The notes beneath the pieces were generated by a model. That model was given only the letters and a program-made list of their open reading frames with translations. It did no database searches and was not told the DNA's origin. From positions 744,001-808,000 of the forward strand of contig JANVFP010000007.1 in assembly GCA_027919835.1 (NCBI GenBank): a DNA stretch of 64,000 nt. The letters run 5' to 3'. The position numbers were made by a program, and so were the translations under genes. Below are positions 13,245 through 25,084 of this stretch, piece after piece. How positions within the stretch are numbered: position 1 is the stretch's first letter; the number at the start of each line of letters is the position of its first letter. Source of the DNA: Lentinula raphanica (lineage: Eukaryota > Basidiomycota > Agaricomycetes > Agaricales > Omphalotaceae).

Positions 13245-13251
13245 AGAAGGA
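13245..13251. repeat. Target-site duplication of E1, right
   Basis: AGAAGGA, the partner of 10334-10340. Confidence 0.88.
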
Positions 13252-15117
13252 GTAACCCTTCCGGTTTGGATCTCCCATGCTTAACGGCGCTTCCTCCTCG
13301 CCACTTCAATTCTCCAACCCCAGAACGCACTTCCTAGCGCGACAAGGTTATACGAGATGAAGGTCGCTAAGGGAGCACCGTCGAATCCTAGATGAAGGTA
13401 AGGCGCTAGGGACCTAGGAAGTGGATGAGGGTAGTAGACTAAAATGAGAGGTAAGCGATTTGTATTTTGAGTACTGAAACGAGATAACACATACCGAGAG
13501 CGCCGGTCAAAAGCACGTTCGTTCCAGCTACGATAGTCCCTATCTTAGTGGGTATGCTAAAAAGCCCTTGTGCTTGGAAGTGCCGTTTGGCAATGGTATT
13601 GAAAGAGAACGCCGGAAGGCCGAATGCAAGCTAAAAGTTTACCTCTAGCGTAAAACACTATGCGTAACTGATATGAAAAGAAGCAAACTTACCATAGCTA
13701 GATATCTCCCCGCTAATCTGGCGACTTCTTTATTCTGTCGCAGAAATACCAGTACCTTTTCAGCGTTGAGCCAGATACAAAGCATGGAGACAAGTAGGAG
13801 AAGGTGAAGAACCGCCATTCGCTGACACCACAGACCAAAAAGTCGAGAATCGACTCTGTCCGAGTTACCTCGTTGAGATCGAACGTTGGTTCTTGGATTG
13901 GGATCAGGGGAAGAGTTTTCACTTGCTCCCCAAACTCCAGGCAGCACAGTATCCAGAGCACCACCCATTCCAATGACGATACTGAACGACGTAACATTGG
14001 CAGTCATGGATCCTAGGGTGCATGCGGCGAGCTCCAATAAACCTGTATATGATTTCAACGAATGAGCGGAATTCAATACGTGGCAAAAGAACCAACCTAG
14101 GTGGCCGACAGCAAGAACGCTGGTTATCAGCAGGGCATACTCTAAAAGATGCGTTCCGAATACGGGAAGTGAATATTTGAGGAGAATGCTGAACTGGTCT
14201 ATGAGTAATGGCAAGGTAGGCAATTCCTCCCTCGGATCTTGGGCCTCTGATTCTCTGGATTGACTGTGAGACCGACGATAACCAGATGTTGAAGTGGGCT
14301 TGAGTAAAGGTGTAGATTCTACTGCATATTCACCACTAATAGGTTCGGAAGCGAGGTATGCGCCGTGTTGAGTTTCGATTGTGGACATGATATGAACTGC
14401 TAGGGCGGGCACCGTCAAAATCAATGTTTCCGATATTTTGAAACGGTTTTCAACGATACCTTGGGTTCTTGATAACGGTCTACTCGGGAGATAGCAAGGA
14501 AAGGTGATATTTTCGAAAATTGAGTAGAATCTTCAATGTATGGCGTTGAGACAGAGTCGTGAGTCGTGATTGTAGGAAAACCCTGTATGAAAGAGTTTGG
14601 ATGATGAGAGTAGGAAAGGAAGAGGAATTTTCAGCCGGATTTCATTTTGTCAGTGGCCGTCAAGAACAAGTCAGCGCTTGAGTGCTTAATTTTTTACCCT
14701 TACTTATGTCCTCTCAATGAAAATTCACGTTTGCGCCAGTACCGATTGAGCTGATAACTAACAACTTACCGTTGTCTACTAGTAGTTAGGTTCAAGTACT
14801 GAAACAGGGTGATGCATGCTTTTGACTGCTCTTTTGCTTAACAACCTTTGCAGTGGGATCCAGTCTCCAAAACCTTCCAGGCAGTCTTTGGCCAACAGAT
14901 ATGTAGACAGTGCTTTTCCGCAATAAGCCTAATCTGCCTCACTTGTATCTCCATTCATTCGAATGATTGAGAGGCATTAAAATTAACGTCTTGTGGACCC
15001 ACATACCTCAACACGCAGAAGATAAAATTTCTGATGTCAGAATAAAGATACACTTACAAAAAGGCCCTGAGGTCAGCTTCTCACCTTCGCCTTTCCTTCC
15101 TTCCCTCAGCTCCTGAC

Positions 15118-15901
15118 ATGCCCAAATACTCTGACAGAAGTGCGTTTTCGACTGGCCTCTCCCTTCTCTTCACCAATATATTCACTTCTTCATATATAGG
15201 GCAATACAATCGTGCATCTCATAGTCCGTCTAGAGATTATGAGAACCTTCCCGACGCTGGACCGACCCTTCGCGCATCTCTCCGTATTCCCCATGGAGTA
15301 CCAGTCAACTTGAACGTACTGCCTGACCCCCCGCCTGGAGAGAAGCCTACAGCTACACTCGATACTCTAGTCCAACTCGCGATATACGGTAGCCCTGCCG
15401 GAAGGCTCACGCTACGAGAAATATATGCCGCCATTGAGGCGAGGTTCGACTGGTACAAGAAGTCTGACTCCAACTGGAGGGTACGCCACATTGTATCGTG
15501 TTCGTTTGACTTATGAGTTGACAAGCCTGTTACAGGCGTCTATTCGCCATATGTTATCTCTCAAATGTGTTTTCAAATCGACTGAGAGACCCCCAACCGC
15601 TCCTGGACGGGGAAGCTACTGGCAACTCGATCCCACTGTCAAAACGAAGTATAAACGGCCTCGCAAACGTTCTAGCAAAGGCACTCACCAAAACAGAAAC
15701 CCCACTCGCGGCTCATCTTTGGACTCGGACAACAGCAGCAACCACGTCGATGACACGCGTCGACCTGTCCTAAGACTCGACCCCGACACCATCAGTCTGG
15801 CTAAAGTGAAGCCGGAGCCTACTACTCCCATGGTGTTGCCGCTGACTGCGAATTCTGAACATTTAGGTTCAACCAGTTTATGCTCATCATCACAAGGCTA
15901 G
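15118..15901 (+). CDS. Forkhead-domain transcription factor
   Basis: Two exons, 15118-15480 and 15536-15901, joined by a 55-bp GT-AG intron in phase 0. The spliced protein carries a forkhead (winged-helix) DNA-binding domain: TLDTLVQLAIYGSPAGRLTL, then IYAAIEARFDWYKKSD, NWR joined to ASIRHMLSLKCVF, and PGRGSYWQLDP followed by a KRPRKR basic stretch. The intron falls inside the recognition-helix block. The Ser/Pro-rich tail ends at a stop at 15901. A further Ser-rich frame (SSSTSFDNFALNDESGYG, 15905-15970) continues one base out of phase, so the 3' end may involve a missed intron or a frameshift. A nuclear role in transcription follows from the family; its target genes are unknown. Confidence 0.85.
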
Positions 15902-16389
15902 TCCTTCCAGTTCCACGAGCTTTGACAACTTCGCTCTCAATGATGAGTCTGGATATGGGCACTCGCGAAGTGGCCCTCATTTATCCTACCTATGATGTGT
16001 GGTTGGGACACATGCCATTGCCTTCCCCAGATCCAAGCCCATACAGCCACACCCCCAGTCCTTCCAGGTCTTCTTATCATCCCAAATACCCAGAATTTTG
16101 CTACACCAATACATCCTGATGATAGTACGCGTGTGCCTTGCTGTCACTTTCATGCACGGTTTCCCGACAATGCTCATGACCATATGAATGACCCTGTTTT
16201 TGTCTGTATAAATCTTTCTATGTTTTTTCGACTGTATCAATATTGCTCTTTGCACATACTGGTATCATCATTGTACAAGGTACCGTTGGACTTGCGTTGA
16301 ATATTCCGTTGTGTATATACTGTAGAAATAATATTGCCAAGAAATGAGAGACACCTGAAGTGCTCCTGCGCTGAGTATGATCTCCCTTG

Positions 16390-17480
16390 AGGCATTGAAG
16401 ACAGAGATCAGACCACCCCTTGTCGGTTCCGCAAGCACCCTAGTGGCAGTGATATTACCGCTGACACTCTCGTTGTCGAAATAGAGTTAACTCGCTGTTC
16501 TGTGAGCACGATCAAGTTGCTGTGTTGGAGGATACAGATAAGACCGTGCGGAAGACGAGCATCTATTGGTCTGCAGCTGTTCGTTGAAGTGAAAAAGGCG
16601 GTAAAAGCTTGACACGTGTCCTGCCAATTGGTGTCAACATCTCGCTCGTCACGACTCACAGTTCTAACGCTCACCTCCGGAAAAACCATTCCCCATATTG
16701 GGACTCAAAAGTAACTTCCTCGTCAAAAACAGTTTGTGTGGTATTCTTCGCGATACTCTCAAATGCAGGGGCATTGAGAGGGCTCCTACAGGTCCTTCGT
16801 ATTCATGAACAGATTCGATATAGTTTGCTCCTTCCTTCAGCTGTGTTGGATTTGGAATAGCGAAGCTCTCTGATCTTTGCATGTATCTATGAAACATGAA
16901 TCACGACAACCATCAGCTACTTGTAAGGTTAGACTGACCATAGGAAATCATTCCAACCCCAGCCTGGATTTCCCAGAGCCTCAATAGCATCCATGCCAGC
17001 AAACGTCGGACGGGTAGAAGTTCCACCCAGGCAGTTCCCGCTATAAGTGATACGTTAGTATATCACGACGAACTAAGAGGGTAGAACTTGTACGCTCTAT
17101 CCTAAGGCCAGCGAACGCCGAGTCTCATGTAGACCAATTTGTGGAACAGGTTTCAAGTAAGAGGAACCTGGCGGCAGTCTATGGATGCTGAATCAATATT
17201 GAATCTGACGAGGAAGGAAACAGACCAACATTCCAGCGACAGAGCGGTAAGGGTTATTGACCATTTTATTGCAGCCAGGTCTTCTCCTCGTTCTACTACC
17301 AGCACAGTATGATTGACTGCTAGACGATTGGCAACAGCTAATCCAGCAGTTCCCCTCCAAAATGACTATGAACTCGAACGAATATTGAACCACGGTCGAA
17401 ATATCGTTTGTGATGAGGGTGGCATGAGCGAGACCTGCGTGGAATATCGACAGCAGATGTTCATGGAGACTGTATACGGA
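16390..17480 (-). pseudogene. GMC oxidoreductase relic (N-terminal half)
   Basis: GMC oxidoreductases are FAD flavoproteins (aryl-alcohol, glucose or methanol oxidase types). Read on the minus strand, the region shows SFEFIVI then GTAGLAVANRLAV (17395-17320), a frame-shifted form of the FAD-binding GGGTAG motif. It is followed by LGGTS and DAIEALGNPGWGWNDFLW (17030-16935), which corresponds to the conserved family block, and YMQRSESFAIPNPTQ (16890-16840). Then come TFESQYGEWFF-like and NLIVLTEQRVNSI (16535-16500) pieces. The frames shift repeatedly and the C-terminal GMC domain with its catalytic histidines is missing. I therefore call it a decayed fragment. Confidence 0.7.
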
Positions 17481-17669
17481 AAAGCGAAATACTCTCACTT
17501 TGGGTGAAAATGTGGTTCCTCATTTGAACGAGTTGGTTTCGGTAGTAGAAGCATCTGATGTATCCCCAACATATCCGCAGTCGCCAGCGGGGATGGAATA
17601 CTTGTAATCATTGCTTCCTCTCTCTGGAAATAAACCTTGAACGATGCCAGTCAGAAGCATGTGGACTAC

Positions 17670-18638
17670 TGACTTCACATGATATCTCATTATAACCAGC
17701 GATACGATCTTGTTCATGCAGAGACTGAATTGTGGAGTCAAGAGAATGAGAAGAAATCAATCAGATGAGACACAGATACCAACCTTGCTTTTCAACGGCG
17801 CTACTTCCTTCTTGGTGCCCGGTAGAGCAGGCAGCTCACCACTGCTGGCACGTTCTTCAGCAGACTATGATCACGGGAGGAAACGATTAGGAAAGCTCAT
17901 TTGCGATAGCGGTAACCGAAAAGCTTCACCTTGTCTTCCAACGTTGCCGACGAGGCCATGTTCTTCTTCGTGTCCTGTAGGTCCTTAAACTCGGCGATAC
18001 CGGCGCGTTCACATGAGACTGGGTAGACAACATAAGCAAGTTCAGTGAGAATGCAAGAAACACCCACTTTGTTTTCCAACGATACCGCCAAGGCATCGCT
18101 CTTCTTCGTGTGCTGTAAGTCCTTTAACTCGACGATACCGGGGCGATCTTCAGGAGACTGGATGAGCATCAGCAGATTTCAGTGAGAAAGGCAAGACGCC
18201 CACCTCGTTTTCCAACGATGCCACCGAGGCCATGTTCCTCTTGGTTTCTTGTAAGTCATCCCGTAACTTAGCCTCCAGTTCTGCAACTCTGGCCCGTAGC
18301 CTCTCTGCTTGGACCGCCATTTCATTCTTATCGTCATCATTGCCGTGAGTCGCGGTGCTTTCAGTTGAGACTCTGATCTATTGACGTGACGCTGAAGCTT
18401 TTTAGAATGTTCTCTCTACTTGATTCATGGCGTGGTACATCTGCGAAGTTGGATTCATTCAGACTCAGAATTCTGTAGTGAAAGATACACGGCAAGCCTG
18501 GGTAGTAACAATAAGTGAACTCACCATCAGTTCGTCCAACTCTTCTTCTGTGGCATTCTTCAGCTGCCCGTCTTTTAAAATTGAGTTCTGCTGTAAATCT
18601 TCGACTTGTCTGAATAATTGAGCTATGCGGTGCGCCTT
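17670..18638 (-). CDS. Coiled-coil protein with tandemly repeated exons (model uncertain)
   Basis: On the minus strand an exon at 18535-18638 (QLFRQVEDLQQNS, ending at a GTGAGT donor) is followed by 18204-18320 (or further upstream), 18068-18157, 17930-18018, 17784-17864 and one starting at 17724. Five of these begin, right after an AG acceptor, with a TCT..TGAA..CG-like word. The encoded modules resemble GIVELKDLQ.TKK......LENK, a heptad-rich helix. Introns are ~47-65 bp and also similar to one another. Module 17930-18018 is 89 nt where its neighbour is 90, which shifts the frame; the locus may be decaying or the true splice choice differs. No function can be given. The GMC relic lies directly downstream. 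Confidence 0.45.
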
Positions 18639-19329
18639 CTATTCGAATTACATCAAATCTGAATGCAGAGGATTCGAGCGCAACATATTGAGGGGGCGGT
18701 GGTTACACTAAGTAGGTACGCTCCCTAAGCGACGTGATAGAACAGAAGGAGTGAATGAGTGGCTAGGAGACAGTATCAATTAACAACAGTTAATAGCGCT
18801 GACCTGGACCTTGATGATATGTGCTAGCCAACTTCGCTGCAGGATGCCGGTAGAATTTCAGGCCGATATATATTCCTTTGCCTCTTTAGCTAAGGTCATC
18901 CCCGCTGGTAAACAATTGGAAGTCATGCCTTTAAAGAATCGATGCAGTCGGTGCAGCGTCTAAAAAGGCGTTGATCATCGCGGAAGGGAATTTCTGAGAA
19001 TCGAGGCAGTGTCTGAGAAAAGGAAGGGGTCGTCCGACTCGTCGATGTTTTGAGAAATTTCGGCCCGAGAAGGTGAAGGTGTTTTGTGAGCGGCCGTCCA
19101 CCGTCGTTGTTAGCGATTCAAGATTGAGACGACAGGTAGAGATACAGAGTATTGAGTTGAGCGACAGTCTAGGCAATATCCAAAGCTACTCACTACAAAA
19201 GGACGAAGCCAATTGTAACGCGAAAGATCAAAGACCAATCGCGAAGAGCGTTGAGGATGATGAATGTGAACGTTGAACTTAGGAGCAAAAATCTCTAAGC
19301 GCCTGTTCTTTCAATTTTAAGCGCTCAAA
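18639..19329. other. Possible 5' exons of the coiled-coil gene; otherwise nothing recognised
   Basis: An 81-codon minus-strand frame (18931-19176) contains basic and hydrophobic residues but no motif I know. It could be an upstream exon of the coiled-coil locus. Confidence 0.3.
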
Positions 19330-21715
19330 TGACTAAGCATTTCGACTTTTTTCTGATCATCGCAGTGTACGTGCGATTTTCAATCTTTCTCCCTCTCCTT
19401 GCTAGGTTGGCTTCAGCCTTCCTGTCAATAGACAGGCTTCTGGCCTCTCTTTTGTGTAGCTTGGATATGATACGCTGCTCTTCTTGATTCGTACATCGTG
19501 TGGCAGTCAAGAACCTCCTCTGAGGCTGAGTCGAATCTCGATAGTCTGACTTTGTCCTCCTGTCTACTATTTCTGTGATCTGAGTACGTTGCCTTTTACT
19601 TTCTTTTCTGCTCTGTGTAACTTGATAACGTTCATATCATTCATCTACTCATGGGATTAGACTTGCGATTCTTCCAACGCTCATTTGGTTGGCTACGAAC
19701 AGCCTCTGGTTTATAGATGGGTTTCGGCCTTTCTAGTTGTGTGGTTGAACGTTGCGTTCATTCATGCCTATCACTCTTTCTATGCTAGGTAGATCGAATG
19801 CTATGGGTTCATTTGGTATAACCTGTCGCTGGATATCTCTCGTCTGTTAGGCTTTTTGGCCTCCTTGAATAGGTTGGCTTCGGCCTCTCTCCTTGTCTTG
19901 GCTCTCGAGTCAGTTTTTTTTGGGATCTTGCATGATCTAACGTTGCTCGTCAAGTTGGCTTTTTGGTCTTCTGTCGGACAGGTTGGCTTCGGCCACTCTT
20001 CTATCGATGCGATTTGGCCCAGTCATCTCCATACGAATTCAGGATGGGGCTCGAGCGTCATCCACTGGCTACGGTCTTCAGTGCTACTAATGATTGGTCT
20101 CGGCCTTTCTACCGGTATGATTTGGCGATGTCCTTTTATGCCTTGCCTCTCTTGTCAGCTTTTTCGTGGCTCTCGAATGCTCATTTCTAACGTTGCTTGT
20201 TCGGGTTGGCTTTTTGGTCTTCTGTCGGACAGGTTGGCTTCGGCCACTCTTCTATCGATGCGATTTGGCCCAGTCATCTCCATACGAATTCAGGATGGGG
20301 CTCGAGCGTTTCGGCCACTCTTCTATCGATGCGATTTGGCCCAGTCATCTCCATACGAATTCAGGATGGGGCTCGAGCGTCATCCACTGGCTACGGTCTT
20401 CAGTGCTACTAATGATTGGTCTCGGCCTTTCTACCGGTATGATTTGGCGATGTCCTTTTATGCCTTGCCTCTCTTGTCAGCTTTTTCGTGGCTCTCGAAT
20501 GCTCATTTCTAACGTTGCTTGTTCGGGTTGGCTTTTTGGTCTTCTGTCGGACAGGTTGGCTTCGGCCTCTCTCCTATCGATTCGATTTGGCCAGGGTCAT
20601 TTCCATACGAAATTAGGATGGGCCTCGAGCGTCATCCACTGACTACGGTCTTCAGTGCTACTAATGATTGGTCTCGGCCTTTCTACCGGTATGATTTGGC
20701 GATGTCCTTATATGCCTTGCCTCTCTTGTCAGCCTTTTTGTGGCTCTCGAATGCTCATTTCTAACGTTGCTCGTCAAGTTGGCTTTTTGGTCTTCTGTCG
20801 GACAGGTTGGCTTCGGCCTCTCTTCTATCGATGCGATTTGGCCCAGTCATCTCCATACGAATTCAGGATGGGGCTCGAGCGTCATCCACTGGCTACGGTC
20901 TTCAATGCTACTAACGATTGGTCTCGGCCTTTCTACCGGTATGATTTGGCGATGTCCTCATATGCCTTCTATCGATTCGATTTGGCCAGGGTCATTTCCA
21001 TACGAAATTAGGATGGGCCTCGAGCGTCATCCACTGGCTACGGTCTTCAGTGCTACTAATGATTGGTCTTGGCCTTTCTACCGGTATGATTTGGCGATGT
21101 CCTCTTATGCCTTGGCTTTCTCGTTTGGCCTTTCGTGGCTCTCGAATGCTGACTTCTAATGTTGCTTGTCAAGTTCGTTTCGCTGATCTTCTCTTTTTCA
21201 TCTAGTTGGCTACGTATGGCTCTCTATGTTACATTCGGTGGACCTCGGGGTTCAACGTGTCGCTTAAACGTGGCTCTCATCTCTTTTGTCTGGTTAGCTT
21301 TCTAGCCTTCTGTGGGATAGGTTGGCTCCTGCCTGTCCTACCTGTGAAATTCACCTACTCCCTTTCCAGGCCATATTCTAGCCAGGCCTATTCTTCACGG
21401 CCCTCCACGAACGCCCATTTTTTGCTCTCTCACGTCGTTGGTGTTGGCTTTCTATTCGATAGGTTAGTTTGAAACCTTTTCCCCTGAGACCGTCCATGCA
21501 CTCTAACTCTACATCTACAGTTTGGCGTCAGATTTTTCATGGCGCTTCTTATTTTGTTACTTGCCCTTTCCCGTTCGTCGCGTATCTACGTCGAATCGTG
21601 AATCAACGACCTACAGCAAGGACTTGTAACAGGTCCTGACATTGGGGCGTATCATTGTAAGGTCATTTACAAGGATACGTCCTGCGGCCAACATTCTTTT
21701 TAAAAACTATATGCA
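19330..21715 (+). repeat. Left repeat block flanking the KDZ/TET cluster
   Basis: Begins TGACTAAGCATTTCGAC and ends near ACAAGGATACGTCC...CTATATGCA. It matches 27796-29353 in the same orientation from end to end. The middle is a tandem array of ~250-bp units (starts near 19970, 20218, 20540, 20790) that repeat GGTTGGCTTCGGCC, ATCGATGCGATTTGGCC and CATACGAATTCAGGATGG. One unit has an extra ~70-bp internal duplication (20312-20380). The long open frames here repeat with the unit and are not taken as genes. The ends are TG...CA-like, but I find no target-site duplication. Confidence 0.8.
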
Positions 21716-21908
21716 CTTTCCAGTATTGGGGTTTGTTTCCTGGCCGGTCCCCCACATCATATTCCAGTACAATGTATCTCAAGCTGTACAAATCTCATGA
21801 GCCTTCTTCACACATGGAATCACTTGATTTGCTTTGGCTCTCACACTGCGATTGAAATCAGATCTGCCGAGCTGTACTCATTGTATGTTAGATTTGAAAA
21901 GCAACACG

Positions 21909-24900
21909 TCACACAGACCCCTTTGAGAAGAATCGATGGAGGTTGGCCACATCGAAGCCCGAAAGTCGATGAAGTCGTATATGATGCAGGTCGTTGAACC
22001 GCGCACGCTCCCAGCGATAAAGAGAAATTTGATAAGCGAGGTGAGGGTTGGTGCTGGCAACATGACTTTCAACGGCAAGCAGATACTCCTTTTCCTCCTT
22101 CATATAAGTAACAAGACGCTTGATTTCAATGTGAAGACGATCGAGTTCCTCCCAGGCTCTGTACAGCTTAAAGTACTGTGCCATAAGCACACGGTTCGCA
22201 GGAATGGCCCATATCTTATCTCGAACATTGCTCCTAGTGTCTCCCAGGCTCTGTACAGCTTAAAGTACTGTGCCATAAGCACACGGTTCGCAGGAATGGC
22301 CCATATCTTATCTCGAACATTGCTCCTAGTGTCTTTAAGGAAGTCGAGCTCGGAAAGGTATGCTTTCTCCACGACATCATCGTAGTCAAGGGCATCCCTT
22401 GGGGGAGAGAGTTTGGCGGCCGCTGAATTGTATGCACTGACGGCTTTCTGAATGGCTTTAGACCTGTTCTTGAGGGCTTTGCCTAAATGTCGCCTCATCT
22501 TGTAACCTGTGAGACAACAATGAGTATGGTTCATTGACTGAAGAATGGAGCCTACCTGTACCGGCCATATGCATTTTTGACAGCTCAAAGATCCTTGCAA
22601 CAATCAAACCCTCCAATTTATCCACACACTTCCTGTAATTATGGGTACGCGACATTTCGGCCGCCTCCTTCCACTCATCTGAATCCTCACTCCATGGCTC
22701 TTTGAGATCTAATCGCTCCTCCAGCATATGAACCTCTGCCATTAGTTTCTCCTCCTTCTCCTGCTCCTGCCGCATCGTTCGTTCTAATTTCCGCGTCCGG
22801 TCCCGTTCCGTAGGATGATATGACAGGAAGAGATTCCGGGCGGCGTCGAGTCGTGTTCGGCATTCCTTCAGCTTCACCAACCTCGAATAAAGGTCCATCT
22901 TGTTCTGGCCCTCCTGAGGCTCCTCTTCTCGTGTCTCCAGATACTCCCATTCTTCGTCTAGCCAACGAAACACCTCCTTCGCATCGCGGATGCCTATCGC
23001 TTTCAACCGCGATAAAACGTCGTCCTGTGTGGCCAGTATCGAAGGCGCCTGAGAATAGTTGTTGTAGATGAATTTGCTGAGATTGGCGTATGCTTCGAAG
23101 TTGTCATGATGATACATCCAGGCGGAGATCATCTGTCGTCTATGGAATTTGCTTGCATGCCGAACGGCTGAAGCAAGTGCATTCGATTGAGAGAAGAGGC
23201 GTTCAAGGACCTCTAAATCCTCGAGTCCACAGCCCTCTATGTAGGAAAGGAGATATCTCAGCTGGCACCGTCGGTTATGTGCATGTCCATGCAACGAGCC
23301 AATGAGCATCTTCACTCCTTCGCTTTCTGCAAGTGAGTGGAGGGGACTGGTATGGAGCGTCTTATCGAATTGACAGCCGATATCGTAACCGAAACCCTTT
23401 TTGCCTTGAACGGGTAATGCTTGTTTTGTTCGTTCGTCGCGAGTGGCAGAAAGAAACCGATGTAGAAAAGCGAGCGCATATTTGCATCTATAACAACAAT
23501 GAGAATGACGGAGTGAAAGTAGATCGTGAAAACATACTGTTCCCCGGTCTTGATCATATCCAAGATCCAGATCACAAACATATGACGACAGGACGAAACA
23601 AAAACCCCAGTTTCGTCGAAAATACCTCGTTCGGTCTCGGTATGACTCCTCTTCATGTTCTCCAGCGATCTTCACATCCTTTCTTCGAATCAGGTACTTG
23701 CTCCGTCTGCTGCCAGCCTGGGAGGTTTGGCCAATTTCTGAAATCCCATTCATCAACCTCCCGAGGATCCATGAAGTAGTCATCTCCTCCCACTCGAGGA
23801 TCATATCGTTCCTTCAGCTGACCGGGAGTTGAAGAATCCCACCCCGGGTTTCGTCGCTCTACACGTTTCAACGAATCGTTGCCATCCATAGCTGCAAGGA
23901 GCTCAAACCCAAGTTCAGACTCCCCAACTGTGGGATACTGACATGCGGGACAGGCATTGAGGGAACGCCAGTTCGGGTCTTCCCGTCTGAGTGCTACACG
24001 AACGCGTCGCTGCACTTCTGCTCTGACCGCTCTGAAAGCGTCATATGCAGAAGTAAGCTGGACACATAGGTAGCTCATGAATCTGAGCCCCTGAAGTTCA
24101 CAGAGGCCCCGGACAAATGGCTGGATAGAGAGTCTGGGACAACGCACAAAGAGATGGTGATAGAGTTCAAGGGTTCGGATGGAGATGACGGATTTGTGAA
24201 CGAGTGGATTGCAAGGAAAGTAGCCCTGTCGGATGAGGCTACTGGATATGTACAGGTCGCGTTTGTAATGAGCAAGATCAACATTGGTATTACCTGGTTT
24301 ATAGAATCGATGAACGGCCGTGACGTGAAAAAGAAAGCAAGCACATACTGAATACATCAATCGCCTTGGTTGATTGAAGTACGGTGATCTCATCGTCTAC
24401 CGGTACTTTGCCTTGCGCTCTTCGATAGCAATAATCCATGTAGGCATCAGTCATTCCATCAAGTTGCGTAGACCAACATAGTTGATCAATGTGAATTTTA
24501 TTTCGACGTGAACGGCCGTCCCTGTAGTAGCTGCTGGAATGAGCGGAATATCAAGTCATGTCCAGAGAGACTCACGATCTTCGATAGAATGCATTTGCTT
24601 CCCTGTAAAGCTTGGTTTCTTCGTCTTCCTCCACATCTTCCCAGTCATCATCTCTTTCCTGCGGGTTTTGACCATGAGTGGAGGGATCTTCATTGGGTAG
24701 ACCGTTGTCGTCGTCGAAGTCTCCATTATCCTGATAGAGGTCCAGATAGATTCCAAAATCGAGTTCGTTGGACGTCGCGGTACGCGCTTTGGATTTATGC
24801 CATTCGCTCAGGTCCTTCTTATGTTGTTCGACTTGCGAGTGCGAGTAGGCCTTCATTGCAGATGGTCTCTGAGAGTTTACATGACCACGGAGAGGACGAG

Positions 24901-24994
24901 AGGGGCCACGATGACTTCTTTCGTCCGAATCACAGGCATTGATGATTGACTGAGTGAGATAACAGCTTGTCGAGTCGTCGTGTTTCGATACCAC
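21909..24994 (-). pseudogene. KDZ-superfamily (Kyakuja-Dileera-Zisupton) transposase, disrupted
   Basis: KDZ transposases are large DDE-type transposases expanded in basidiomycetes. Minus-strand exons give, in order: an acidic N-terminal part (24994-24575), IDQLCWSTQLDGMTDAYMDY (24495-24430), LIRQGYFPCNPL...LELYHHLFVRCPRLSIQPFV (24230-24110), the cysteine motif ACPACQ with AAMDGNDSLKRV (23960-23875), GIFDETGVFVSSCRHMF (23625-23575), GYDIGCQF (23385), GSLHGHAHNRRCQL (23305-23265), SNALASAVRHASKFHRRQM (23190-23135) and FEAYANLSKFIYNNYSQAP. After it come a charged helical region and the C-terminal LMAQYFKLYRAWE block. Two lesions: a one-base loss near 23655 (frame broken after CEDRW, resuming at MKRSHTE), and a 92-bp tandem duplication at 22150-22333 that shifts the frame before the C-terminus. 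It is probably inactive, unless an intact protein is supplied elsewhere. Confidence 0.87.
22150..22333. repeat. 92-bp tandem duplication inside the KDZ gene
   Basis: The block beginning TCCCAGGCTCTGTACAGC occurs at 22150 and again at 22242 with no visible difference. 92 is not a multiple of three, so the duplication shifts the reading frame of the C-terminal exon. The lack of divergence implies a recent event or an assembly artefact. Confidence 0.9.
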
Positions 24995-25084
24995 TCACCA
25001 AATTCGATCACATGACAGTCAGACTTTATAAAGAGCCGCCCAACGCGCTTACATTAACATTCTTTCGTCGTCTTGACTCCCACT
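24995..25084. promoter_or_regulatory. Short shared intergenic space between divergent KDZ and TET/JBP genes
   Basis: Only about 90 bp separate the presumed KDZ start on the minus strand (24994) from the TET/JBP ATG (25085). Any promoter here would have to serve both directions, or the KDZ start lies further inside. The assignment rests on spacing only; I see no clear TATA box. Confidence 0.35.

Larger units (their letters stand above)
8909..14388 (-). pseudogene. MATE-family efflux transporter, copy A, interrupted by element E1
   Basis: MATE transporters are 12-helix membrane antiporters that export organic cations or drugs. The minus strand carries the family in order: a soluble N-terminus (MSTIETQHG at 14388), GHLG...ELAACTLGSMTANVT (about 14110-13990), GLWCQRM (about 13830), GLPAFSFNTIAKR (about 13600), GFDGAPLATFISYNL (13380), then after E1 GLGTLLTLGLRG...WWAWELVGLAASL (10050-9960), TALAAQSVL, GVATSVRIGQLLG (9800), NAAITGGILRARGKQ (9500) and GLWIGLTVSL (9090). 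Two lesions break it: E1 sits at 10341-13244, and just upstream of the insertion a GAA codon present in copy B is a TAA stop here (about 13283). The second half alone is still open, so a partial transcript is possible. Confidence 0.85.
6831..14685. repeat. Segmental duplication, copy A
   Basis: From TATGTGTCAAGAAGATCAGC at the left to about AAGTCAGCGCTTGAGT at the right, this segment aligns in the same orientation with 46680-51640. Without the 2.9-kb element E1 the two copies are about 5 kb each. The copies carry the same two genes in the same order and have accumulated many substitutions and small indels. Homology stops abruptly on both sides, with no obvious target-site duplication. Confidence 0.92.

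Noticed and set aside
19856..21159. Open frames of 118-218 codons in the left repeat block
   Set aside because: The same peptides recur with each ~250-bp unit in several frames; they are by-products of a tandem array without stops.
23312..23779. Overlapping frames on both strands within the KDZ region
   Set aside because: Only the frames that continue KDZ motifs are coding; the plus-strand frame is a shadow.
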